A DNA stretch of 64,000 bases from an uncultured Clostridia bacterium (GTDB lineage Bacteria; Bacillota; Clostridia; RUG12999). Shown here piece after piece: positions 52,788 through 61,335 of the stretch (position 1 is the stretch's first letter; each line of letters starts with the position of its first letter). The notes under the pieces were generated by a model. The model did not search any database and was not told the DNA's origin. It worked only from the letters and a program-made list of their open reading frames with translations. The stretch covers positions 7,622 through 71,621 of the forward strand of contig CAKVOK010000013.1 in assembly GCA_934792465.1 (NCBI GenBank), written 5' to 3'. Both the position numbers and the translations under genes were made by a program.

Positions 52788-55700
52788 TTTGAAATTCCTT
52801 TACAAAATCTCATCAGCATTGCCGAAACCTCCGCACGTGTAGCGGAATCTCCCGGACAAAGCGTATTTTCCGTTTTACCGTTTATTATACCGAAGCCTAT
52901 TGCCCATTTCATTGCAGGAACGGCATATTCGGATATATCACCGCTGTCCGCAAAGCTTGCCATATCCGAGCTTGCACTCACGTCAATCTGTTTTTTCCGG
53001 GCGTATCGGTAAAGTATAGCTGCCATTTGTTCACGTGTGATATTGTCATTCGTACCGAAAATATCATCACTTATACCGGATATTATTTTCTCGCTCGCCG
53101 CCCAGCGCACCGCTTCCGTATACCAATCCTCGGAATTAACGTCTGTGAAGGACAATAGGTAGTTTACAACAGGTTCCTTTTCGATTCTCCAAAGAACGGT
53201 TATAAGCATCGCTCTTGTCATGTTGCTTTCCGGCTCAAAGCCTTTGTCTGTGCCCTGCATCAAACCGTTTTCATATGCGTATTTAACCGAATCGTAGTAC
53301 CAGTTTTCTTTTTTTACATCTTTATATGTATTCTCGGAAAATTCGGGATTCTTTACTTCATCGGCTTTCTCTGTATCATCTTTTTTCTCAGGCTCTGTTT
53401 TTGTTGTACCGGTATTTGATTTCTTGCTGCCGGAGGACGAACCGCCGGACGGGAAATTAGTCTTTTCAACCGTATAATCGTCCGTGTAGTGGAATATGAT
53501 TGTATCATTGTTTTTTAAAATCTGTTCTTCAACGCCTTTCAGCGGATACGAACCGTTTAAAGTATACATCCAGCCGGACAAATCACCATTGTCAAACTCC
53601 CCGAGTCCTTTAATTTTACTTATATAATTGCCCACGTTTGTATACGGTATTCCGTTAAGGCTGAGTGCCTTTTCAACCGCATCTGCAACGTAGCTGCCTT
53701 TGGCAAGTGTAATATTCGTTTTCGGAATCCATGTTACAAGGTTTCCGTCTTTTTTTGTGTGCGTATCGCTGCTTCCTGTCGGTTTCCCATGTTTGCTGTC
53801 CCCAAGCAGAGTGAAAGATACGGTTATTTTGTCGGAAGATCCCGATCCGCCGCCCGAAGTATCCTCTTTCACCTCAATAGGCTGTGAAACTGTTTTAATA
53901 TCCTCCGAAGCATTTTCTCCGATATAAGAGATTATCATTTCCGTATCGGAGGTTTCAAGCTCACGATTCGGAGAATATGAGTAATCCGTTGTCGCTTTTT
54001 TGATTCCGCTCTCATAAACAGCAGATACAATCATTCCGTTCGGACTGAACGTTTCGCCCTCCGTGTAGCTTGTCTTTGTCGGAGGTGTTGTGATTTCTAT
54101 CGATGTTACTTTCGGATTTGTAACCGTTACCGGAATTTCCGCCGCTTTCCCTCTGTAATCAATTATTACTTTTTCGGTATCGGCAGTCAATATTTCGGGA
54201 GTTACCGTATAGTTTAATGCTGTTTGCGCCGTTCCGTCGGCATAATTTGCCGTAACGACAATACTGTTTCTGTCAAACTTATCACCCGCAAAATATGATG
54301 ATTTCACATTTTCGGTGTTTAATTCTATCGAAGCGAGTTCGGAATCTGTCAGTATAATCGGAATCTCAATATCTGGCAGTCTTCCGAAGTATCCGAGTTT
54401 GGGGTCTGCATTGAGGTTCGGAGCTTTTCCCGTTTCGTATGTAACAAAACGGTGGTTTCCGTAGGAATCACCCCAGCCGCTTGTATATATAAGTCCTCCC
54501 GAAAGAGTAAACGTATCGTATGTATAATCCTCGGGAACAATTAAATCGGCAGCTTTTGAGTAATTAACAACTCCCCACACATTTTTTTCCTGCAAGACAT
54601 TTGATACCGTTTGTGCCGCAGCACTGTTTGCAAAGTTGTATTGTGCAGACGTTGAGCCGATTAATTTGCCGTCGTATGCCGAAACCTTGGTATACATAGC
54701 AACGGCATTCATATTATATATTCCGGCAAGCTTGTTCGCCGGGTGATACAGCTTGTCAAATACTATGTTTAATTTGTCGCCTGGGTGAACCGTTTCGCCG
54801 TTATTGATTGTTATATCCGCTTTTTTTGCGGTAATAATCTGATATTCGGATTTTCCGTTTTTTTCAAGCTTTATGATGTTTCTGCCTGTTGTAAGCGGAA
54901 CCGAAAAGCTATTGTCGGCATTAGCGGATATTTCTTCAAAGCCGTTGTATGAAGTTTTTGAGTCAACCTTCGGATTTGCAACATACACCTTAACGTTTTC
55001 GGTTGTCGGTGTGAAAGCATATTCACCTTTTTCGCCCGTATAATATATGCAGTCATGCTCGCTGTCGAGGTTATCGCCGGACAGCTTTACTCCGCTTGAG
55101 TTTTTGCCGTTGTTTATTGTAATACCGGGCTCAATTCCGCTTTTTTCCGCATCAACCGAAACAACGAATACGCCTGTATTTTCCGGATATATTGCGCCGT
55201 AGAAATCGTCTGACGAGCCGAAATTCAAAGTCATTGCGTCATATGTTACAAGTACGATTGCCGTTCCGCTGTTTTTTGCCGTCAACACACCGTTATCATT
55301 CACCTCGGCAACATCGGAAGCGTTTCCGTTTTCATCAATTACCTCATAATGATAATCAGGCTCTATGAAATAATTTGTCATTATGTTGTTTACGGCTTCC
55401 CAGCTTCTCAAAGATACTATTTGAAAGGTATCGCCGGTCGAGAGTTCAAGATAGCCTTGCGGATTTATATTCAGATATATATCCGCAACGTTATATCCGT
55501 TGTTGGAAGCAGGATTGCGGTCTACCGTCGTTTTGGACTTGTCTGCCGGTTTCAGCTGTTCTTCTGAAATTGAAAGCGAAAAATCCGCAGTCTTTTGAAA
55601 TGTACCGCCGTATGTTACGTATTCATCACCGTTCACACGGTAGTTGTATGTCGCCCTGTCTTTAAGTTCAAAGTAATATTTTGTGTCTGACCCGTCATTT

Positions 55701-56545
55701 TCAATTAAAGCAGGTTCTATCTCCGTAAATCTTACAAAATGAATTTTTCCCTTTTCTCCGACAAAAAGTTTTGCGTCGCTCGGAACAGTAATACTTGCGT
55801 CCGGTATAGCTTTTACAGTTACAACGCAAACCGGCGCTGTTATTGCCGTAACGGATACCTCATTTACTGTTTTCTCTTTACTTGCGGAAACAACATATGT
55901 TCCCGGAGTGTCAAAAGATATATCTGTTTTTCCGCTTTCATCCGTTGTATAATCCGTCGTATTTCCGTTGATTGTTAGAGAAGCATTTTCACAAGGGGAA
56001 AATACCGCTTCCCCGCTTTCATCATAACCGGCTTGGCTTAATGTAAGTTCAAGAGAAGCTCCTGTATATGCTTCCGCCGTATATTTATCGAAAGCCGAAT
56101 AGCTTTCCGTATCGGGATAGATATTTTTATATATGGTTACGTCAATAAAATCTCCGTTTTTAATCTCATGAGAAAGACCCAATACGGTTTCTTTGCCGCC
56201 ATTCACCTGATAACCGAAGTTTCCGCTCTCATTGCCCCAGAATTTTGTAACATAGAGGCCGTAATCTCCGTTTGCGGAGGAATATCCTGCGGTGCTTCCG
56301 CCTTCATAATATGTATCATGCAAAGCTGTAAATGCATCGTCAATTGTATATTTTTCCTTACCGGACAATTCTACCGGTGCAAGTGCAAGGTTATTTCCCG
56401 ACTTATCATTTAAAAGTTTGCCGTACCCGGTTACATTAAGATATGCGGTGATTGCATTTTCAGCTTCCGCATAGCTCGGAAGCACTGTCATGCCAAGCAG
56501 CATCACAAGGCTTAACAACAGTGATAAAATTCTTTTTTGTTTCAT
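52784..56545 (-). CDS. Large SLH-anchored protein with DUF4430 (transcobalamin-like) and Ig-like domains
   Basis: 1253 residues, first gene behind the cobalamin riboswitch. Signal peptide. Residues about 28-150 form a divergent DUF4430-like domain (YTIDDAFTALHDTYYEG, GNFGYQVNGGKETVLG). A long beta-rich region with Ig-like and bIg-3-type repeats follows (SYFAGDKFDRNSIVVTANYA). A clear DUF4430 domain lies at about 935-1040 (KGSYVADAVEKALSLNGI, DNGDLSGWMYTLNGSYPLKG). A Ser/Gly/Lys linker and three SLH domains end the chain (FEPESNMTRAMLITVLW, NDNITREQMAAILYRYA, GDSATRAEVSAMLMRF). Proposed to capture cobalamin at the cell wall. Confidence 0.82.
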   Translation of the reverse strand: MKQKRILSLLLSLVMLLGMTVLPSYAEAENAITAYLNVTGYGKLLNDKSGNNLALAPVELSGKEKYTIDDAFTALHDTYYEGGSTAGYSSANGDYGLYVTKFWGNESGNFGYQVNGGKETVLGLSHEIKNGDFIDVTIYKNIYPDTESYSAFDKYTAEAYTGASLELTLSQAGYDESGEAVFSPCENASLTINGNTTDYTTDESGKTDISFDTPGTYVVSASKEKTVNEVSVTAITAPVCVVTVKAIPDASITVPSDAKLFVGEKGKIHFVRFTEIEPALIENDGSDTKYYFELKDRATYNYRVNGDEYVTYGGTFQKTADFSLSISEEQLKPADKSKTTVDRNPASNNGYNVADIYLNINPQGYLELSTGDTFQIVSLRSWEAVNNIMTNYFIEPDYHYEVIDENGNASDVAEVNDNGVLTAKNSGTAIVLVTYDAMTLNFGSSDDFYGAIYPENTGVFVVSVDAEKSGIEPGITINNGKNSSGVKLSGDNLDSEHDCIYYTGEKGEYAFTPTTENVKVYVANPKVDSKTSYNGFEEISANADNSFSVPLTTGRNIIKLEKNGKSEYQIITAKKADITINNGETVHPGDKLNIVFDKLYHPANKLAGIYNMNAVAMYTKVSAYDGKLIGSTSAQYNFANSAAAQTVSNVLQEKNVWGVVNYSKAADLIVPEDYTYDTFTLSGGLIYTSGWGDSYGNHRFVTYETGKAPNLNADPKLGYFGRLPDIEIPIILTDSELASIELNTENVKSSYFAGDKFDRNSIVVTANYADGTAQTALNYTVTPEILTADTEKVIIDYRGKAAEIPVTVTNPKVTSIEITTPPTKTSYTEGETFSPNGMIVSAVYESGIKKATTDYSYSPNRELETSDTEMIISYIGENASEDIKTVSQPIEVKEDTSGGGSGSSDKITVSFTLLGDSKHGKPTGSSDTHTKKDGNLVTWIPKTNITLAKGSYVADAVEKALSLNGIPYTNVGNYISKIKGLGEFDNGDLSGWMYTLNGSYPLKGVEEQILKNNDTIIFHYTDDYTVEKTNFPSGGSSSGSKKSNTGTTKTEPEKKDDTEKADEVKNPEFSENTYKDVKKENWYYDSVKYAYENGLMQGTDKGFEPESNMTRAMLITVLWRIEKEPVVNYLLSFTDVNSEDWYTEAVRWAASEKIISGISDDIFGTNDNITREQMAAILYRYARKKQIDVSASSDMASFADSGDISEYAVPAMKWAIGFGIINGKTENTLCPGDSATRAEVSAMLMRFCKGISK

Positions 56546-56670
56546 TGTGATTCAATCCTTTCTGATTTTTCTTTCGTTTTTTAATCTGCCGAACCGAGCA
56601 GAACAGAATTTTTTGTACCGACCGAAAGATGCGGTTTTGGTTTCCACCTCCGATTTCCGCCGCAGGTAAT

Positions 56671-56712
56671 AAAAAATGCTGCGGCAATTTTTCATAAAAA
56701 TTACCGCAGCTG
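56671..56712 (-). terminator. Regulatory terminator of the cobalamin leader
   Basis: Minus-strand GCTGCGG and CCGCAGC flank an AATTTTT/AAAAATT stem, followed by TTTTTT, about 120 nt after the aptamer and 125 nt before the first gene. Confidence 0.85.
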
Positions 56713-56834
56713 AGTTTTTCTGCGATGAATCACACTTTAGCAAAGGGTATAACGAAAGAATCCGCTATGCGAGCATACCGAAACCCAATGCTAAAAACAT
56801 TACTCCTGTGCGAATGAGCATTTACGGAATAATA

Positions 56835-57044
56835 TCAGAGCAGGTCTTGTGACTCATGCCATATAAGATTAAAAATCCGCATTTCCATATCCTGCCTTCT
56901 CAGTTTCCCAATGACCGGTTTTCACCGACGGATACGGAAACTTCGGCATATACACCGACAGTTCCTCGCAGGGGATTCGCACCCCATTCCCTTTTCACCG
57001 GCTATACCTCAGGAAACACCCATGCGGCATAACCGACACTCTGT
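56835..57044 (-). promoter_or_regulatory. Cobalamin (B12) riboswitch
   Basis: Minus-strand consensus elements appear in order: GCCGGTGAAAAGGGAAT, GGTGCGAATCCC, GAACTGTCGG, TGGGAAACTGAGAAGG and the B12 box GAGTCACAAGACCTGC (56840-56855). P1 pairs CAGAG with CTCTG. The following terminator indicates transcription shut-off at high cobalamin. Confidence 0.92.
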
Positions 57045-57099
57045 ATGAATATATGTATTAAATTTTAGAGGAATGCAACATATGCAATCCTTTGTCTAT

Positions 57100-57128
57100 A
57101 GTATACCATATTTTATCTTTAATATCAA
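57100..57128 (-). promoter_or_regulatory. Promoter of the cobalamin-uptake operon
   Basis: Minus-strand TTGATA, 17-nt spacer, TATACT, about 55 nt before the aptamer. Confidence 0.7.
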
Positions 57129-57679
57129 TCAGCAAAACAAACAAAAAGTGAATAAATGACGTTACATTATTTAACCAATTGCTGTACTTTCGGGCATTAT
57201 CCATTAAGAATTATAAAATATTATCTTTTGTTCCGCACAATAATTCCGCATATATTGATTCGGTAAATATTTTATCGCAGTATAAGTTTGAATAAAATCG
57301 CCCATAGCACCGTCTTTTGTTTGAGGCGGTACAAAAGAGGTACAATACCGCTCACCGCAAAGCGGCACTATGAACAATTTTCTTTCAAACTTGGTTTTGT
57401 GCCTTGAACTGCGGAAAGGAATGATCATATATATGAAAAAACAGAACATAGCATATAAGTCAAACTCAACGACCATTTTTCTGCGGTGCTGATTTTTTTA
57501 AATTTCGACGGTCTGTTTAACGAACAGTTTAAACAACTCCAAGCCGTTTATACTGTTTTATTAACCACCGAATCAAAATTGTTCATTACCTTTGCATTCG
57601 AATTCGACATACTCATATCCGTCGTATCTTTCGGATTGTATTTCAGAGTCCACACGTTCATACTGTTTCCCTCATGACA
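57129..57679. other. Gene-free stretch
   Basis: No supported gene. Between 57300 and 57380 there is a segment of short GC-rich inverted repeats (CCGC/GCGG, GGTA/TACC) that breaks an otherwise AT-rich region. A 90-codon minus frame (57204-57476) crosses it without a ribosome site or recognisable family. It may be a decayed repeat. Confidence 0.4.
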
Positions 57680-57681
57680 AA

Positions 57682-57713
57682 ACAGAGGTATTGCCTTTCG
57701 GCAACACCTCTGT
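57682..57713 (-). terminator. Terminator of the SLH protein gene
   Basis: Minus-strand ACAGAGGTGTTGCC and GGCAATACCTCTGT with a 4-nt loop, followed by TTTTGTC. Confidence 0.85.
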
Positions 57714-57736
57714 TGAAATCAATATGATTTTTTTAA

Positions 57737-59449
57737 TTATTCAGCATCCTCAAATGCAGCTTTTTCAGCCCAAACATTATTGTCTACTACTTTTGTCCAT
57801 GTTTCAGCCTCTGCGCCCTCTGCTTTTGTATATTCATGAGCGTTTGTAGCTTCAACAACATCAAGGTAGTACCAATCGCTTGCGCTTATATCAGACCAGA
57901 TCTTAGCATCTGCGCTGATACCGTCCGCACTTACTTTTCTGCCGAGCATTCTGTTTACAGTAGCCATAACTTCGGCTCTTGTAATGAACTGTTCCGGTTT
58001 GAATGTTCCGTCTTCATAGCCGTTTACCCAGCCTTTGGTGCTTATTGCACCGATGTAGCCGGAAGCCCAGTAGCCGTTTGTTACATCGCTGAACGATGTT
58101 GCCGGAGTTTTGTCGAGTTTATACATATTAGCTATAATTGTAACAAATTCAGCTCTTGTAATAAACTGTTCCGGTTTGAATGTTCCGCTTTCATATCCGC
58201 TGATGTATCCGCCCTTTGCCATGCTCGAAATAGCCTTGTTAGACCATCTGCTTTCGTCAACATCGCTGAAACGGTTTTCTGTTGAAGCGATTTCAATCTG
58301 CTTTTCTGCTCTGAGCAAACGATAGAATACCGTAGCAACTTCTTCTCTTGAAATATTGTCTTCAGGTTTAACCGTACCCTCAGGGTAACCGATTATATAA
58401 GCGATATGCTTGTCTGTGAATATCGGCTGATCAGGCTTATCGGGATCTACAGGCTCTGTACCTTTGTCTGTCCATTTTGTATAGATAGTAGTGCTTGTTG
58501 TAAATGTCTTCTTGCCTGTGAGAGGCTGTGTGAATGCAGCGTCTGCATAGAAACCGCCGAATTCCTTGCCTTCAACTGTCGGAACAGTAATTGTATCAAA
58601 GTTGACTTCAACGCTGTTCTTTGAAGTAACAGCATCTATTTTGATACCGGAATCACCTGTGTCAAATTTAATTGTAATTGTTCTCGAGCTGCTGCCGCTG
58701 CTGCCGCCGGAGCTTGAAGAAGGAACAATTTTTACCGTTGCGCTTGCGTCATTAAAGTTATATTTAACTTTAGAAGTTTTGCCTGCCTGTGTTGCAGAAG
58801 TTTCTCCCGTTATTTTACCATTGATTGTATAATCGGCAATCGCATCGGAATTTACTTTTACACCTTTGCATGTAAGAGTAAGATTATCAAGATTGTTTTT
58901 GATATTCTCAATCTTCAGTCCATCTTTAAGTTTAACGCTTATTGTAAGCTTATTTGCATCTACCGTTCTGTTTGTATCTTCATAATATACAGCTTTAACA
59001 TCACCGTCTTTTGCAGAGAAATCATCATTTGCAAAAGCAAATCCGCTCATATCTGTTGCACTAATGAAATCAGCCGGAATTACAATATCAGCAGGATATT
59101 CAATTTCAACTTTAAACGAACCCGTAACACCTATACCCTTTACAAAAGACTCTGCCGAATCTTCAATGCCGTGTTCTTTTGCATAAGCCAATGCGGTTTT
59201 ATAAAGCTCATCATAAGCCTTCTTTACACCGGACATATCGATTCTTGCCTGGAAATCAAAATCCTTTGTCATTGAAGACCAAATTTCAATAGGACCGGAT
59301 ACCCAGTCAGTGTCTGCGCTTTTCTTCATAACAATCGTTGTCGGAACATCAACAGATGTTTCCGGCGGAATTTCCACAGCGAGTGCGCTTGAAGAAAGCG
59401 TCATGCCTGCCATCATAAGCAGCGCTAATAATTTTTTCATTTTGTCCAC
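57737..59449 (-). CDS. Surface protein with InlB-type repeat and three SLH domains, probably abundant
   Basis: 570 residues. Signal peptide MKKLLALLMMAGMTLSSSAL. Residues about 30-240 are a novel beta-rich region. After a Ser/Gly linker, about 255-335, is a Listeria-Bacteroides/InlB B-type repeat (EFGGFYADAAFTQPLTGK then TTIYTKW). Three SLH domains follow (IGYPEGTVKPEDNISREE, SGYESGTFKPEQFITRAE, NGYEDGTFKPEQFITRAE). The near-duplicate second and third repeats suggest recent copying. A consensus promoter, strong terminator and more regular codon choice than neighbours suggest high expression, as for an S-layer-type protein. Single-gene unit. Confidence 0.85.
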   Translation of the reverse strand: MDKMKKLLALLMMAGMTLSSSALAVEIPPETSVDVPTTIVMKKSADTDWVSGPIEIWSSMTKDFDFQARIDMSGVKKAYDELYKTALAYAKEHGIEDSAESFVKGIGVTGSFKVEIEYPADIVIPADFISATDMSGFAFANDDFSAKDGDVKAVYYEDTNRTVDANKLTISVKLKDGLKIENIKNNLDNLTLTCKGVKVNSDAIADYTINGKITGETSATQAGKTSKVKYNFNDASATVKIVPSSSSGGSSGSSSRTITIKFDTGDSGIKIDAVTSKNSVEVNFDTITVPTVEGKEFGGFYADAAFTQPLTGKKTFTTSTTIYTKWTDKGTEPVDPDKPDQPIFTDKHIAYIIGYPEGTVKPEDNISREEVATVFYRLLRAEKQIEIASTENRFSDVDESRWSNKAISSMAKGGYISGYESGTFKPEQFITRAEFVTIIANMYKLDKTPATSFSDVTNGYWASGYIGAISTKGWVNGYEDGTFKPEQFITRAEVMATVNRMLGRKVSADGISADAKIWSDISASDWYYLDVVEATNAHEYTKAEGAEAETWTKVVDNNVWAEKAAFEDAE

Positions 59450-59513
59450 CCCTTAAATAGTATTAAAAAATTTTAAAATATACAGTGTATGTATACTATC
59501 TATACTCAAAATT

Positions 59514-59542
59514 ATTATAGCATATTTTCATGTATTTGTCAA
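59514..59542 (-). promoter_or_regulatory. Consensus promoter of the SLH protein gene
   Basis: Minus-strand TTGACA, 17-nt spacer, TATAAT. An untranslated leader of about 55 nt with GGGGTGG near the ATG follows. The remainder of 59543-59684 shows no gene. Confidence 0.85.
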
Positions 59543-59684
59543 CTGTTTTTTGCAAATATTTGCATTTTTTTAAATTTCATATGCAGATTAAAAAACATAA
59601 ACAATAGTGTATAAATATTATTTTGCCGCAGAAGCAATATTTATCGAAATTGCCCAAATCGCCGAAAATTATATGCAAAAAAAA

Positions 59685-59722
59685 CGAGGGTACAGCAAAA
59701 GAAATCGTTTTGCTGTACCCCC
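59685..59722 (-). terminator. Terminator after the spoIVA fragment
   Basis: GGGTACAGCAAAA pairs with TTTTGCTGTACCC; minus-strand readout ends in T8. The GCAAAA/TTTTGC core resembles the hairpins of the two dispersed elements. Confidence 0.8.
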
Positions 59723-59732
59723 TGAAGCATAA

Positions 59733-60008
59733 TCAAAGGATAATGCAGATAAGTCCGCCGCTTCCCTCATTTATAATTCTTTGCAATGTTTCCTGAAGCT
59801 TAAATCTTGATTCGTCCGGCATTCTGGAAAGCTTGTTGTTCAGTCCCGAATTTACAAGCTCGTGCAGCGACTTACCGAATATGTTGGAATTCCAGATTTT
59901 TTTCGGGTCGGTTTCAAATTCGCTTAAAAGATATTGAACAAGCTCTTCGCTTTCTTTTTCCGTTCCGACAATGGGATTTACTTCCGTTTCTATGGTTGCC
60001 TTAATCAT
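59733..60008 (-). pseudogene. spoIVA: 3' fragment of spoIVA (stage IV sporulation protein A)
   Basis: From MIKATIETEVNPIVGTEKES to INEGSGGLICIIL this is the C-terminal end of SpoIVA, about 91 of the usual 490 residues, and very well conserved. The GTPase-like N-terminal region is missing. The open frame continues upstream to 60071 with unrelated AT-rich sequence (MFFIEILLNSIKHI), so homology breaks near 60008. The natural stop and a good terminator are kept. SpoIVA coats the forespore with an ATP-driven polymer; this piece alone could not. It is either a gene cut by insertion of the neighbouring DarTG island or a duplicate of the 3' end. Confidence 0.8.
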
Positions 60009-60182
60009 ATGTATTGTTCGCAGCAAACTGATGTGCTTAATTGAATTTAATAAAATCTCTATAAAAAACATTTGTGAAGTTACGATATACTACAATAAAT
60101 TTTTAAATTTTAAAAAAATAATTTCTACGATAGCATATTATTATACAATTTTATATAAATTCATGTTTTTTAAATTGTATTG

Positions 60183-60211
60183 TTGACATTATAAACAAAA
60201 TAGTTTATAAT
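60183..60211 (+). promoter_or_regulatory. Promoter with embedded operator of the DarTG operon
   Basis: TTGACA (60183-60188), 17-nt spacer, TATAAT (60206-60211). An inverted repeat TTATAAAC-N6-GTTTATAA (60189-60210) fills the spacer and -10, ideal for repression by the first gene product. Confidence 0.75.
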
Positions 60212-60230
60212 AATATTATGAGGTGATACT

Positions 60231-60449
60231 ATGGTTATAGAGGAACAAATAAAAATGATAGCGGTTAAGTCTAATTTATCCCTTTCTGAAATCGGAAGGC
60301 GATTAAACAAAACTCCACAAGCATTTAGTCAAAAAATCAAACGCGGACATTTTACCGTGGATGAACTTAATGAAGTTGCATTGGTTGCAGGTTGTAAATT
60401 GAAGTGCGAATTTTTGTTTCCCGACGGATACAAAGTAGTGGTTGAATAG
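60231..60449 (+). CDS. Small HTH (XRE-like) regulator of the DarTG operon
   Basis: 72 residues, nearly all HTH: LSEIGRRLNKTPQAFSQKIKRG is helix-turn-helix, then FTVDELNEVALVAGCKLKCEF. GAGGTGA stands just before the ATG. A palindromic operator overlaps its own promoter, so autoregulation is likely. It precedes the antitoxin gene by 19 nt. Confidence 0.8.
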   Translation: MVIEEQIKMIAVKSNLSLSEIGRRLNKTPQAFSQKIKRGHFTVDELNEVALVAGCKLKCEFLFPDGYKVVVE

Positions 60450-60468
60450 AGAGAGGGGAATTATTATT

Positions 60469-61335
60469 ATGATTGAATATATAGAAGGCGATATATTTGA
60501 CAGTCCCGCACAAGTCATAGTAAATACGGTAAACACAGTCGGTGTTATGGGCAAAGGCTTAGCATTATCTTTTAAAAATCGTTATCCCGATATGTTTGAA
60601 AGTTATAAAAAAGTTTGTGAAAAGCATCAATTGACAATAGGGAAATTAATGCTTCACCAGGAAGCCGACCATTGGATTCTTCTGTTCCCCACAAAGGAAA
60701 ATTGGAGAAACCCATCCAAGCCGGAATATATAGAAAAGGGACTTATGAAGTTTGTAAATTCATATGCGGAAAAGCATATAACCTCTATTGCATTTCCAAA
60801 ACTCGGTTGCGGTAATGGTGAGTTGGATTGGAATTTAGTAAAACCGCTTATGGAAAGATATCTCAAACCATTGCCCATAGATGTATACATTTATCTGGGT
60901 GTAAACAACGAAAACTTACCTGAACACAAAGAGCAGCAAAAAACAATTAAATGGTTAAAAGAAAATGCGAGAGATATGTCTTTTAACGGTGTTGTTGATG
61001 ATCTAAAAACACTTAGTCCGCTCGTGCCATATGAATTTGATTATAATGGAATAAAATATTCTTTCTCATATAATAATGGTATATTCATCGAAAGTGATAA
61101 CTTGCAGGTTCATGTTTCGGAAAATGATTTTTTCGTTATATGGGATGATATCAGAAATTGGTCTGTATTTAAAATACCTAAAAATAACGAAATCGAACTG
61201 GTATATGCATTATTATTTTCTTTGGGTTATCTGTCTGCAATTAAAATTATGGATACAAAAGAACATAAAATGGTTCCGGGGTATCAAATTAATGCGGGAA
61301 TGGGACGCCTGTTTGATGTACAGGAGGTCAACTGA
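60469..61335 (+). CDS. darG: DarG-like antitoxin: macrodomain DNA ADP-ribosyl glycohydrolase
   Basis: 288 residues from ATG 60469. The N-terminal macrodomain (1-145) has IEGDIFDSPAQVIVNTVNTV, GVMGKGLALSFK and IAFPKLGCGNGELDW, the loops that bind ADP-ribose. DarG removes ADP-ribose from thymidine in DNA and its C-terminal part neutralises DarT. The C-terminal half here (about 160-288) is unlike the usual partner-binding domain I know. It overlaps the toxin gene by one base (TGATG), so the antitoxin is made first. Confidence 0.88.
   Translation: MIEYIEGDIFDSPAQVIVNTVNTVGVMGKGLALSFKNRYPDMFESYKKVCEKHQLTIGKLMLHQEADHWILLFPTKENWRNPSKPEYIEKGLMKFVNSYAEKHITSIAFPKLGCGNGELDWNLVKPLMERYLKPLPIDVYIYLGVNNENLPEHKEQQKTIKWLKENARDMSFNGVVDDLKTLSPLVPYEFDYNGIKYSFSYNNGIFIESDNLQVHVSENDFFVIWDDIRNWSVFKIPKNNEIELVYALLFSLGYLSAIKIMDTKEHKMVPGYQINAGMGRLFDVQEVN

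Noticed and set aside
57204..57476. 90-codon minus-strand ORF
   Set aside because: No ribosome site, and it crosses a patch of short GC-rich inverted repeats. The composition looks like decayed repeat rather than protein.
59733..60071. 112-residue protein as an intact gene
   Set aside because: Only the last 91 residues are SpoIVA; the first 21 are translated AT-rich spacer, so it is annotated as a fragment.
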